DNA from: Spirodela intermedia
Taxonomy: Eukaryota; Streptophyta; Magnoliopsida; Alismatales; Araceae
Direction: 5' to 3'
Assembly: GCA_902729315.2 (NCBI GenBank)
Contig: LR746265.1
Coordinates: 7,869,392 to 7,933,391 of the forward strand
Length of the DNA stretch: 64,000 bases
Positions 47,026-57,619 of this stretch are shown piece after piece. Every line of letters starts with the position of its first letter. The stretch's first letter is position 1. The notes under the pieces were generated by a model, which saw nothing but the letters and a program-made list of their open reading frames with translations, was not told where the DNA came from and ran no database searches. The translations under genes were made by a program, and so were the position numbers.

Positions 47026-48099
47026 CAAATACACATCAATGGATGTCAAAATAATGTCCATACCCGATGAACACTATTTGGGTGAAAAATAAAGTTTCAT
47101 CTATTGATTTTTACTTAAGTGATTATAGATAATTTAATTAGTCAAATTAAGTTCTATAAAAATCAAAAAAATTATAATTGAGTGAAGAATAGTTTCAAAA
47201 CTTAAAATCACACAAAGTATTACTAAATAAGGTAAAAACTAAGTTGAAAGTAGGAAAGGCAGACTTTTGACATTGTGACAATGATTGTTGAAATTCTTTA
47301 TGTTTGAGACGATTATCAAATGATGTTGATCGATCTAAAATTATTGTTATTAAGATCATCAAATTTTTATTTATTAACTAATGTTTGGAGGTCAATTTTC
47401 TTAAAAAATGGTAGAAAACCAAGTTGAACTCAGGGAGGATTTGAAATCACGACATTCACACTAGTTTTTCATTGACTACGATGGTGATGCTCACTATATG
47501 CTTCGTCAAGGGGGATGGATTCAACCAATCATGATTTTTGTTTCCCCATGATCTTCGTGAATCACATAGACCACAAATTAACTCTGATCCTTTAGTGAAT
47601 TGATAGAATCAATTCATTCCACTAGAAAGAGGCATAGAGCTCTTGAAAATGGAAATTGTATTAAACTGAAATCAAAGTTCACTAACAATGTAGGAAATGG
47701 AATGAAAATATAAATAAACTTCTATCTTCTCCCTCTTGTTTTGGCGGACATAGAAAGCATATGGTGGCTGATAAGTCTTCATTATCATGAGTTAATAATT
47801 AGTAAATAATATATTTTTAGCCTTAACTCATGATAAATAAACTTATATTTGTGTTAAAGTGTGAAAAGTAGTTTTTAGTTGATTAACATAAACTTTTGGG
47901 TAATTATGTGATTTTATATGATTTTTACAATCTTACTTTTGAGATAAATGAAGAACAAGAAATAAAAATAAAAATATTGCAAAATGAGGGGACCTGCCGG
48001 CCAACCAGGCCTGCAAAATGGATGATCTAAGAGGCATTGATATAAGTGTATGCATGCATAGTATATATCTAGAGGAGGGGGCTAAAACTAGTAGGTAAC

Positions 48100-50749
48100 C
48101 TCAATGAAAATTAAATCCTAACATGCTGTAAATTGTAAAAAAAGAAATTTTAAAGTGGCTGATTGCTAATATTATATATCCTAGTTCAGATAGTAAATGG
48201 GTTAGTCCTACACAAGTGGTGTCAAAAAAATCAAGGATCACGGTTATAAAAAACGAAAATGGAGATGAAATACAAACAAGATTAACTACCGGTTGGAGGG
48301 TTTGTATTGATTATAGAAAATTAAATTCAGTTACTAGAAAAGATCATTTTCTCCTACCATTTATTCATCAAATTCTAGAAAAATTAGTTGGAAAAAACTT
48401 TTTTTGTTTTCTAGATGGATACTCTGGTTATAATAAAATTTGTATAAACCCTTAAGATAAAAAAAAACAACTTTCACTTGTCCATTTGGTACTTTTGCTT
48501 TTAAATTTATGTCTTTTAGTTTGTGTAATACTCTAGCCACATTTCAAAGATGTATGCTGTCTATTTTTTCTGATATGATTGGAAAATACATGAAAATTTT
48601 TATGGATAATTTTTCTATTTTTGGTGAATCATTTGATGAATGCTTAAATCATTTACAACATGTACTTGAGAAATGCATAAAGAAAAAATTAGTTTTGAGT
48701 TGGGAGAAATCACATTTTATGGTTAAAGAGGGAGTTGTGTTGGGTCATATTGTGAGTGAAAGGGGTTTAGAGGTGGATAGAGCAAAAATTGATATTATAT
48801 CTAAAATGAAACCTCCAAATTCAGTAAAACAGATTAGATCTTTCTTGGATCATGCAGGTTATTATAAAAAATTTATTCAAAATTTTTCAAAAATTTCTAA
48901 ACCTCTCACCATACTATTATTTAAAGATGTGCCTTTTAATTTTGATGAAAAATGTTTTGAGTCTTTTTCTAAAATAAAAAGATTACTTACTTAGGCACTC
49001 ATTTTACAAGCTTTTGATTAGTCCCTTCCCTTTGAAATATTTGTGATGCATCGAATTATGTAGTGGGGCCATTCTAGGACAAACAAAAGAGTCAAAACCC
49101 ATAGTAATTTCATATACTAGTAAAACTATATTTGATGCTCAATTAAATTATACAATGATTGAAAAAGAGTTGTTAGCTATAGTATTTTCGTTAGAAAAGT
49201 TTAGATCATATATTTTGGAAATTAAAATTATTATTTATACTGATCATGTAGTATTAAAATATCTATTAAATAAGAAATATGCAAAGCTACATCTATTAAA
49301 ATGGATTTTATTGTTACAAGAATTTGACTTATAAATAAAAGATAAAAAAGATTTCAAAAATGTTGTTGCTGACCATCTTTCTAGATTAAGTGATATAGGA
49401 ATAAATGTAGCACCTTTACAAGACGCATTTCTAGATGAACAATTGATGGCAACTCAACATCAACCATCACCATGGTATGCACATATAATTTTCTAGTTTC
49501 TGAAAAAATTCTAAAATAGTGGGATAAGAACATAAAATATCATTTCTTTTTTAAGATTAGAGATTATTTTTAGCATAATCCTGAATTATATTACTTGAGC
49601 AATGATCAAATTTTAAGGAGATGTGTTCCTGAAGAAGAATATCATAGCATTATTAACATGTGCTATTCATCTAACTGTGGAGGACCTTTCTCTAGACGAA
49701 AAATAGCTTCAAAAAATTTTCAGTGTGGTTTTTATTGGCCTACAATTATTAGAGATTCTATATAATTTAGTAGAACATATATTCCATGCCAATCTATAGG
49801 TAACATGAGTAAAAAAGATGAAATGCCCATGAGTAACATGGTAGTAGTCAAAATTTTTGATATATGGAGAATAGATTTCATGGGTCCCTTCCTATCAGCT
49901 GAAAAATATGAATATATTTTACTTGCTATTGATTATGTGTCAAAGTGGGTGGAAACTATTCCTACTAGAACTAATGATCATAAAATCATGATGAAATTTG
50001 TGCAAGAAAATATTTTTTTGAGATTTAGATGTCCTAGAGTGATTATTAGTGATGTAAGAACACATTTTACAAATAAACATTTTAGGGAACTATTGAAAAA
50101 GAATGAAGTATACCATAGAGTAGCTACTTCATATCGTCCCCAAACAAATGGACAAGCTGAAGTAACAAATAGGGTAATTCAGAGAATTTTGAGAAAAATA
50201 GTTAAACCAGATAGGAAAGATTGGCTCACGAAATTACAAGATGTATTATGGGCTTATAGAACAGTTTATAAAAATCCCATAAGTATGTCTCTATTTTGTC
50301 TCATTTTTGGAAAGCCATGTCATCTTCCTGTGGAAATAGAGCATAAAGTATTATGGGTTATAAAAAATTTATGTATGGATGAAAAATCAGCTGGTGGGCA
50401 TAGAATTTGTCTACTACATAAACTAGAGTTGAAGAATGAAGCTTATGAAAATCATAGAATATATAAAGAAAAAACTAAAACTTTTCATGATAAATACATT
50501 AGTAGAAAAAAAATTGATGTTGGACAAAAAGTATGGTTATATGATTCTAGGCTGAAATTATTCCCAAGAAAATTAAAATCAAAATGGAAAGGGCCTTATG
50601 TGGTGGAAGAGACATATGATTATGGGGCTGTAATGATTAAAGATCCTAAAAGTGATCATAATTTTAAGGTAAATGGACAGCGACTTAAACATTACATAGA
50701 ATATGAATGCCTTACAGAAAAAGAAATTTTATTATTAAAAGAAATTTAA
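48100..50749 (+). pseudogene. Gypsy pol: reverse transcriptase, RNase H, integrase (defective)
   Basis: In order: an RT start like LNPNM…VKKEIL..LIANIIYPSSDSKWVSP (from ~48110), then GWRVCIDYRKLNSVTRKDHF and FCFLDGYSGYNK. Here the usual catalytic FMDDF reads FMDNF (near 48600), and VLGHIVSERGLEVD and IRSFLDHAGYYKKFI follow. RNase H is recognisable by [22 protein letters not shown] and [14 protein letters not shown]. Integrase has the zinc-finger remnant, IWRIDFMGPF, IISDVRTHF and YRPQTNGQAEVTNR (D, D, E retained) and a C-terminal tail to 50749. Stops at about 48453 and 48992 and frameshifts near 49050 and 49750 break the frame; the final 314 codons (49805-50749) are open. This would copy and insert element B if intact, but it is not. 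Confidence 0.93.
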
Positions 50750-52359
50750 GAGTAAGATCAAGGAGTCTAGCTAGAGACGTTAAATTCAGTGCTGCATGGG
50801 AGGCAACCCATGTTTTTTATTTAATTCTGTTTGATTTTTTTTAAGCTCTATTTTTCTTAGAATTTTTCAATACTTGTTTCTATATTTGTTTTTTTTTTAT
50901 AGAAAAAGTGTAGGAGGAGGAGTGTAAGATGAAGTAGAAAATTCAAAAAGAGGTTGAAGTGATGTCTTTCTGAGTTTTATCATTTACGAAAATATTTTTA
51001 ATGCTTAACTTTGCACATATACATGCCTCACTTGTAAATTATATTTTCTACATATTCTATTTCGATTTTTCTGTGTCATTGAGGACAATGTCATTTTTAA
51101 GTTCGGGAGTGAAGTATTCATTATTAATTTATGTTGTAGGAAGATTAAGAACATGTGTTTACATTTTATTCAACTTAGAATAGTAACTAAAAAAATAAAA
51201 ATAAAAATAAAATAAAATTCAGAAAAACTACAACATCTATTTTTTGGTTTTTTGTCAGAAATAATAGACTGTCAAAAACAGCAGACAAAAAAACAACCTG
51301 AAATTTGAAATTCTAGAGACCCTTTTCTCACATTTCAATCTCCTAGATATACATTACTGAAATTTGAAATTACAGCTATAAAGAGGATAGTTTTGATTTA
51401 TTTTTGACAAATTTATTGTGCTAAAAATAGAACTGAAAATAGAAAATAGAATTTTCAGAACTATCTAATTTACAAATTTCTTACATCATATTATATGTAT
51501 GAAAAATTAAATCAATTAGATTGATTGATACTAAATAGATACTAGGAAGATTATTATTGAGTCAAAAGAATGATCTAGTAGCATGAAATGTTGGAATACT
51601 CCTTGGATACATGATTGATAACATGGATTTGATTTTACAAATTTTCACTTTATAATCTTGATGGATAGTATTTACTTGATGTGAAAATTTGATTGATCAT
51701 TTGGGTTTAATGAAGATTTTTACACCTTGATCTATAATACTTGTGAGGAGAAATCAATTATTTCAAAAAAAAAAAAGAGAGCAATGTGAAAAATCTAGAA
51801 ACAAAGAGTACACATGAAGGGTGTGAGACATCATTCTCATTGTCAAAAATCGTGTGTAGAAAAACACTTGCTGCGAAATAAGTGGATAAAGTGAAAGCCC
51901 TGAAAATGAAGAGTACACATGGAGGGTGTGAGACATCATTCTTATTGTTGAAATTTGTCTACAGGAAAAGTTACTTATCCACTATATATAAAAAAAATTA
52001 AAAAAATATAGTACAAACTTCAAAAATTAAGTCATAGAAAAAGAAAAATGTAGGATCAATATTATTCTTGGATGAGTATTGATAATTGAAACATCTTGTA
52101 AATACATCTATGAGTAAAGAAGTGATAAAGATGTGAATAGAAAAAGTGAAGTCTAAATTGTTATTCCAAGTAGTGTTTAAACATTTAAGTGCTTGACATC
52201 ATTCTTAAATACTTGATATAAGAATCCAAAGTGTCTAAAGGTGCATCATTTCTAATTGTATTTTTTTTTCTGTATTGAAATATGATGTTTGAGATTTGTA
52301 AATTTTTATTTTCATAATTTCATTACTAAGGGACTAGCAATGATTTAAGTTGAGGGGTG

Positions 52360-53971
52360 TGATAACTCTTCATTATCATGAGTTAATAATTAATAAATAA
52401 TAGAGTTTTAGCCTTAACCCATGATACATAAACTTATATTTGTGTTAAAGTGTGAAAAGTAGTTTTCAATTGATTAACATAAATTTTTGGGTAATTATAT
52501 GATTTTTATAGTCTTACTTTTGAGATAAATAAAGAACAAGAAATAAAAATAAAAATATTACAAAATGAGGGGACCCGTCGGCTAGTCAGGCCTGCAAGTG
52601 GGTCAAAAGCGCAGTCGGGGAGTAGCTGCGAGTAGGGGCTCAAATAGCTTAAACTGATGGGGGCACGTGTGCACCACTCCCCTTCCACATCACTGGTGGC
52701 CAGCCAGCTGTGGGGCAAAGAGTGGTCGTACACATGTGAAAAAGGAACTTTACTTAGAAATGTAACATTACTATATATTCGCCCAAAAATTTGACGCACA
52801 ACCTTGTGGGACTAAACCCGTCACCTTTAGAAGAGCCAGGGGCAACTAGCACAGGTTTGAATCCTCCTAGAGCCAAAACTCATATTTTTATCTGATTATC
52901 GCAACTTTCCTGCAGATCGTCGGTGAAGGATTAAGCAACTAGAATTGCTGGATCATTGGTGAAAATCTCATCAACGCAATTCACAAAGCATTGTTACTCA
53001 AATTATTAAAGGATTCGCGATAAAAGGATCGCGAATCCATCACGTAAATCATCTCTGATTGATCGACGAACAAGCCATCGTCAAGAAGAAGATGATTTGC
53101 TGGGAGACAAGTTGCCGCCTCCTGAGAGCATACCAGATGCGATGAAGAGCCTCCTCTTGCTACACGGACGTGAGGATGAAGCTCCCTGACACATGCCCCA
53201 CCTCCATCCAGCTCCTCTCTACCGAGTGACAGCTATCGGAGAGCCACAAAGTTGCCATTTTTCTACTCTGCCAAGTGATAGCTGCTGGAGATGATTTGAT
53301 GACCCATTTCATTAATCTCTAGACTTTGCAAAGAGATCTAGAGATTGTCCACGTCATCTTTGTCTAAGGAGAGTCTTCGAGGCTGTGGACACTACACAAC
53401 GATCCTCCTAAATGCTAAAGATTCTAGTGCATCGCTGACGCATCGCTGTCGCGACACCAGAACTCTATTTTCCTACTTTCAACTTACTTTACGCTTCATT
53501 TAGTGATAATTTTTGTGATTTTAATTTACCAAAATATACTTTGTTCTATTACGATTCTTCTAGCTTTTACAGATCTTAATTTGATTAATTAAATCATCTA
53601 TAATCACTTACGTAAGAGTTGCCAAGTAGAACTCTATTTCTGCTCGATTCACGTTTGTCAAGTGCTGACATCATCCTGATGTCTACACCCTTATTTTTCT
53701 TTTTCGTGAATTTTAAATATATTTCCTTTTCATTTCCTAGTATAAAATTCATAGAAAATCGTATTCATTGAGAAAAATTCTGAATAATTACCAAATATTA
53801 TATTACATCCTTTTGATCAACTTGGAAAATTATTGCTATTTTTAGAAGTTTTATTGAATTATCATTGATATATTTCTTTAGAAATACTTCTAAATATTTG
53901 AAAATTTATATTTTCTAGTTTTATAAATTTAAGATTTGCGTGATTTAATATATAACGACTAAGTCACATTA
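52360..53971 (+). repeat. 3' LTR1 of element B, 1612 bp
   Basis: It begins TGATAACTCTTC after the polypurine stretch and ends GTCACATTA, where other copies have GTCACATCA or GTCACGTCA. Its inverse copy lies 130 bp downstream. Confidence 0.9.
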
Positions 53972-54101
53972 GTGGCCACATGTAAGAGGCTCGAATGATT
54001 GATCATCTTTTTGATGTGCCAAGGGAGGAGATCAACGATCGTGCCTAATGTTGTCACCACTAGAAGTGAAAGGAGGGAAAAGCTAGCCCACCTATGGTAT
54101 G

Positions 54102-55736
54102 TGATGTGACTTAGTCATTGTATAGTAAATCATGCAAGTTTAAAATTTATAAAACTAGAAAATATAAATTTTTAGATATTTAGAAGTATTTCTGAACAAA
54201 TATATCAAGTATAATTCAATAAAACTTCTAAAAATAGTAGTAATTTTCCAAGTTGGTTATAGGGATATGATATAATATTTGGTAATTATTCAGAGTTTTT
54301 TTCAAAAAATATTATTTCCTATAAACTTTATATTAAGAAATGAAAAGGAAGTATATTTAAAATTTACGAGAAAAAGGAAATAAGGGTGCGTATGTTAAGA
54401 TGATGTCAGTGCCTAGCAAATGCAAATTAGGCAAAAATAGAGTTTCGCCCCACAATTCTTACATAAGCTATAGACAATTTAATTGATCAAATTAAGATCT
54501 ATAAAAACTAAAAGAATCATAATGGAACAAAGTATATCTTGGTAAATTTAAAATCAACAAATTATCACTAAATGAAATAAAAATTAAGTTGAAAGTACAA
54601 AAACAGAGTTCTGGTGTCGTAGCGGCAATGCATCAATGATGCACCAAAATCTTGAGCGTTCAGAAGGATCATCGTGTAATGTCCACAACCTTGAAGGCTC
54701 TCCTTAGACAAAGACAACATGGATAATCTCTAGATCTCTTTGCGAAGTCTAAAGATTAATGAAATGGTTCATCGAATCGTCTCCAACAGCTATCACCGGA
54801 CGGAGTGGAAAAACAGCAACTTTGCAGCTCTTTGGTAGCTGTCACCCAATAGAGAGGAGCTGGATGGAGGTGAGGCGCGTGTTAGAGAGCTTCATCCTTA
54901 GGTCCGCGCAACAAGAGGAGGCTCTTCATCACATCTAGTATGTTCTAAGGAGGTGACAACTCATCTCCTAGTGGATCATCCTCTTCTCAATGACGGCTTG
55001 TTCGTTGATTAATCAGAGATGCTTTACTTGACGGATTCGTGATCCTTCTATTGGGAATCGTTCAAAAATTTTAGTAACAATGCTCTGTGAATCACATTGA
55101 TGAGATTTTTGCCGATGATCTAGCGATTCTGGTTGCTTAATCCTTCATCAGTGATCTGCAAGAAAGTTATGATAATCAGATAAAAAAAATGAGTCTTGAC
55201 TTATGGAGGATTCGAACCCACGCTAGTTACCTGCCCTTTCTAGGGAAGGTGACGCGGGTTTAGTCCCACATTAGTTGTGCACCGAAGTTTTTGATAAATA
55301 TATAGTAATATTACATTTCTAATCAAGTCCCTTTCTCACACGTGTACGACTACTCTTTGCTCCACAGTCAATTGGCCACCGATGACATAGAAGGGAGGTG
55401 GCACACATGTGCCCCTATCGGTCCAAGCTACTTGAGCCCCTACTCGCAACTACTCCTTGACCACACTTCCGACCCGCTTGTAGGCCCGACTGGCCAATAG
55501 GTCCCCCCCATTTTGTCTTATTTTTACTTTAATTTCTTTTTCTTCATTTATCTTACAAGTAAGATTATAAAAATTATATAAATTTATATAAAATCACATT
55601 ATTACCTAAAAATTAATTTTAATCAATTGAAAATTACTTTTCACATTTTAACACAAATATAAGTCTATATATCATGAGTTAAGGCAAAAACTGTATTATT
55701 TACTAATTATTAACTCATGATAATGAAAACTTATTA
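54102..55736 (-). repeat. Inverted solo LTR1, target-site duplication GTATG/GTATA
   Basis: The reverse complement aligns end to end with 52360-53971. Plus-strand ends are TGATGTGAC and AACTTATTA. Flanks GTATG (54097-54101) and GTATA (55737-55741) differ by one transition. Length is 1635 bp and it has no internal domain. Confidence 0.9.
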
Positions 55737-55741
55737 GTATA

Positions 55742-56138
55742 CAGACGACACCTAAGGAGAAAGGGAGAGGAGGGTAGTCCCATAGTAGAAAAGAACTGTG
55801 CCCAACAGGGGAAGAGGAAGAGATGACTGCAAATGTGGGGGTAAGTTGGTGGTTGGTCCTCTTTTAGGATCATATGCCCTATTGTAGGCATACCTCTTAT
55901 GACCCTCTTAATTTGTGAAAATAACAAGTCAATTTTACAATTTTACCTTTTTATGTTCACTAATTCTTCAAAAGTCCATGATGAAATTAGGAATAAATAT
56001 ATGATCATACTCATGCATCATGATTATCTATTAATCATCTTTCCTTCAATAATTATTAATCATTTATTTCCCCTCTCATTAATCTTGATTCTCTCATCCT
56101 CATAGAAAATAGGAAAATAATATAATTTATAAATCATT
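55742..56138. other. Unassigned DNA between LTRs
   Basis: About 400 bp, AT-rich, with no gene, LTR or tandem repeat recognised. It is the target DNA into which the LTR1 at 54102 and element F inserted. Confidence 0.5.
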
Positions 56139-56770
56139 GTTAAAGCTAGATTTATGTGTTTTAATTAGTTTTTTTATTTGATTTTATTTTGTTAACTTGC
56201 AGAATAAATATAGGCCTTGCTTGAGTGGCAAAGGCCTCGCTCTGCGCTTGTGTGCGTTGCTCCCCTTCTGTGTCCCTGACGTGACTCAATTGTTGTATAT
56301 TAAATCACGCAAATTTAAAATTTATAAAACTAAAAAATACGAATTTTCGGATATTTAGAAGTATTTCAAAATAAATATATCAATTATAATTCAATACAAA
56401 TCCCAAAAATAGTGGTAATTTTCCAGGTCGATCACAGGGATGTAATATAATATCTGGTAATTATTCAGAATTTTTCTCAATGAGTACGATTTTCTTACGA
56501 ATTTTATACTAGGAAATAAAAAGGAAATATATTTAAAATTCACAAAAAAAGAGAAAATAAGGGTGCGGACGTCAGGATGACGTCAGCGCCCGGCGAACGC
56601 GAATCAGGCGGAAACAGAGTTCCGCCCGGCGATTCTTACGTAGGCGATTACAGACGACTCAATTAATCAAATTAAGATCTGTAAAAGCCGGAAGAATCGT
56701 AGTTGAACGAAGTATAGTTTGGTAAATAAAAATCAACAAAGTAACACTAAATGAAGCGTAAATTAAATTG

Positions 56771-57058
56771 AAAGCAGGAAAACAGAGTTCCGGCGTCGCG
56801 ACGGCGATGCGTCGGCAATGCACCGGAATCTTGAGCGCTCGAGAGGATCGTCGTGCAGTGTCCATGGCCTCGAAGGCTCTCCTTGGACAAAGACGACGTG
56901 GGCAATCTCTAGATAAAGCAGGAAAACAGAGTTTCGGCGTCGCGACGGCGACGCGTCGGCGATGCACCAGAATCCTGAGCGTTCGGGAGGGTCGTCGTGC
57001 AGTGTCCACGGCCTCGAAGGCTCTCCTTGGACAAAGACGACGTGGGCAATCTCTAGAT
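56771..57058 (-). repeat. 144-bp tandem duplication inside the young LTR1
   Basis: AAAGCAGGAAAACAGAGTT starts at 56771 and again at 56915. Both units continue through CGGCGTCGCGACGGCGA to GACGTGGGCAATCTCTAGAT. The other LTR1 copies have one unit. Confidence 0.92.
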
Positions 57059-57577
57059 CTTCTCGCGAAGTCTAGAGACCAATGAAGTGGGTCGTCGAAT
57101 CGTCTCCGGCGGCTGTCACCCGGCGGAGCGGAAAAACGGCGACTTTGCGGCTCTCCGGCGGCTGTCACCCGACGGAGAGGGGCTGGATGGAGGTGAGGCG
57201 CGTGTTAGGGAGCTTCATCCTCAGGTCCGCGCAGCAAGAGGAGGCTCTTCATCGCATCTGGTACGCTCTCAGGAGGTGGCGACTGGTCTCCCGGCGGATC
57301 GTCCTCTTCCCGACGACGGCTTGTTCGTCGATCAATCGGAGATGATTTACTCGATGGATTGCGATCCTTTTATCGCGAATCGTTCAGAAATTTTAGTAGC
57401 AATGCTCCGCGAATCGCGTTGACGAGATTTTCGCCGATGATCCAGCGATTCCGATTGCTTAATCCTTCACCGGCGATCTGCAGGAAAGTCGCGATAATCA
57501 GTTAAAAATATATGAATTTTGACTCTGGGAGGATTTGAACCCGCGGCGGTCGCCCGCCCCTGAACAAGGTGGATTTA

Positions 57578-57619
57578 GTCCCACATCGGTTGTGCGCGGA
57601 TTATTCGGGCGAATATATA
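57578..57619 (+). promoter_or_regulatory. snRNA-type USE box and TATA box, antisense in LTR1
   Basis: GTCCCACATCG at 57578-57588 equals the plant snRNA upstream sequence element consensus RTCCCACATCG. TATATA starts at 57614, exactly 25 bp after it. Plant RNA polymerase III snRNA genes use about this spacing. The same arrangement is present at 55263-55304 and, in LTR2, on the minus strand at 8014-7972 and 58219-58177. Function is not shown by the sequence. Confidence 0.5.

Larger units (their letters stand above)
43507..47038 (+). repeat. LTR2 copy inserted in inverted LTR1, itself interrupted by LTR3
   Basis: LTR2 occupies 43507-45595 and 47031-47038 (about 2.1 kb). The start TTTTAAAGCGA corresponds to TGTTAAAGCTA, and the end ACACATCA to GCACATCA. 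Flanks GTGAA (43502-43506) and ATGGA (47039-47043) each differ by one G-to-A change from GTGGA, read here as a decayed target-site duplication. It contains GGAACTTAAGTTC near 44310, an antisense USE/TATA pair, and a long CT tract (45160-45380). Confidence 0.8.
47769..53971 (+). mobile_element. Element B: Ty3/gypsy (Athila/Tat-like) with pol, gag lost
   Basis: The flanking 5-mer GTGGC is identical on both sides (47764-47768 and 53972-53976), so both outer ends are original. The 5' LTR keeps only about the first 240 bp (47769 to ~48012). Then a deletion removes the rest of that LTR, primer site, gag and protease. Reverse transcriptase begins near 48100, followed by RNase H and integrase to 50749. 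A post-pol block with GGGAGGCAACCCA (about 50800) and a non-coding region with a 105-bp tandem duplication (51806/51911) follow. A polypurine stretch TTGAGGGGTG at 52350-52359 adjoins the full 3' LTR1. Confidence 0.88.

Noticed and set aside
57530-57580. tRNA-like B-box (GGTTCAAATCC) in LTR1 sense strand suggesting a tRNA or SINE
   Set aside because: No matching A-box at the right distance and no tRNA fold could be drawn. Kept only as a note beside the USE/TATA finding.
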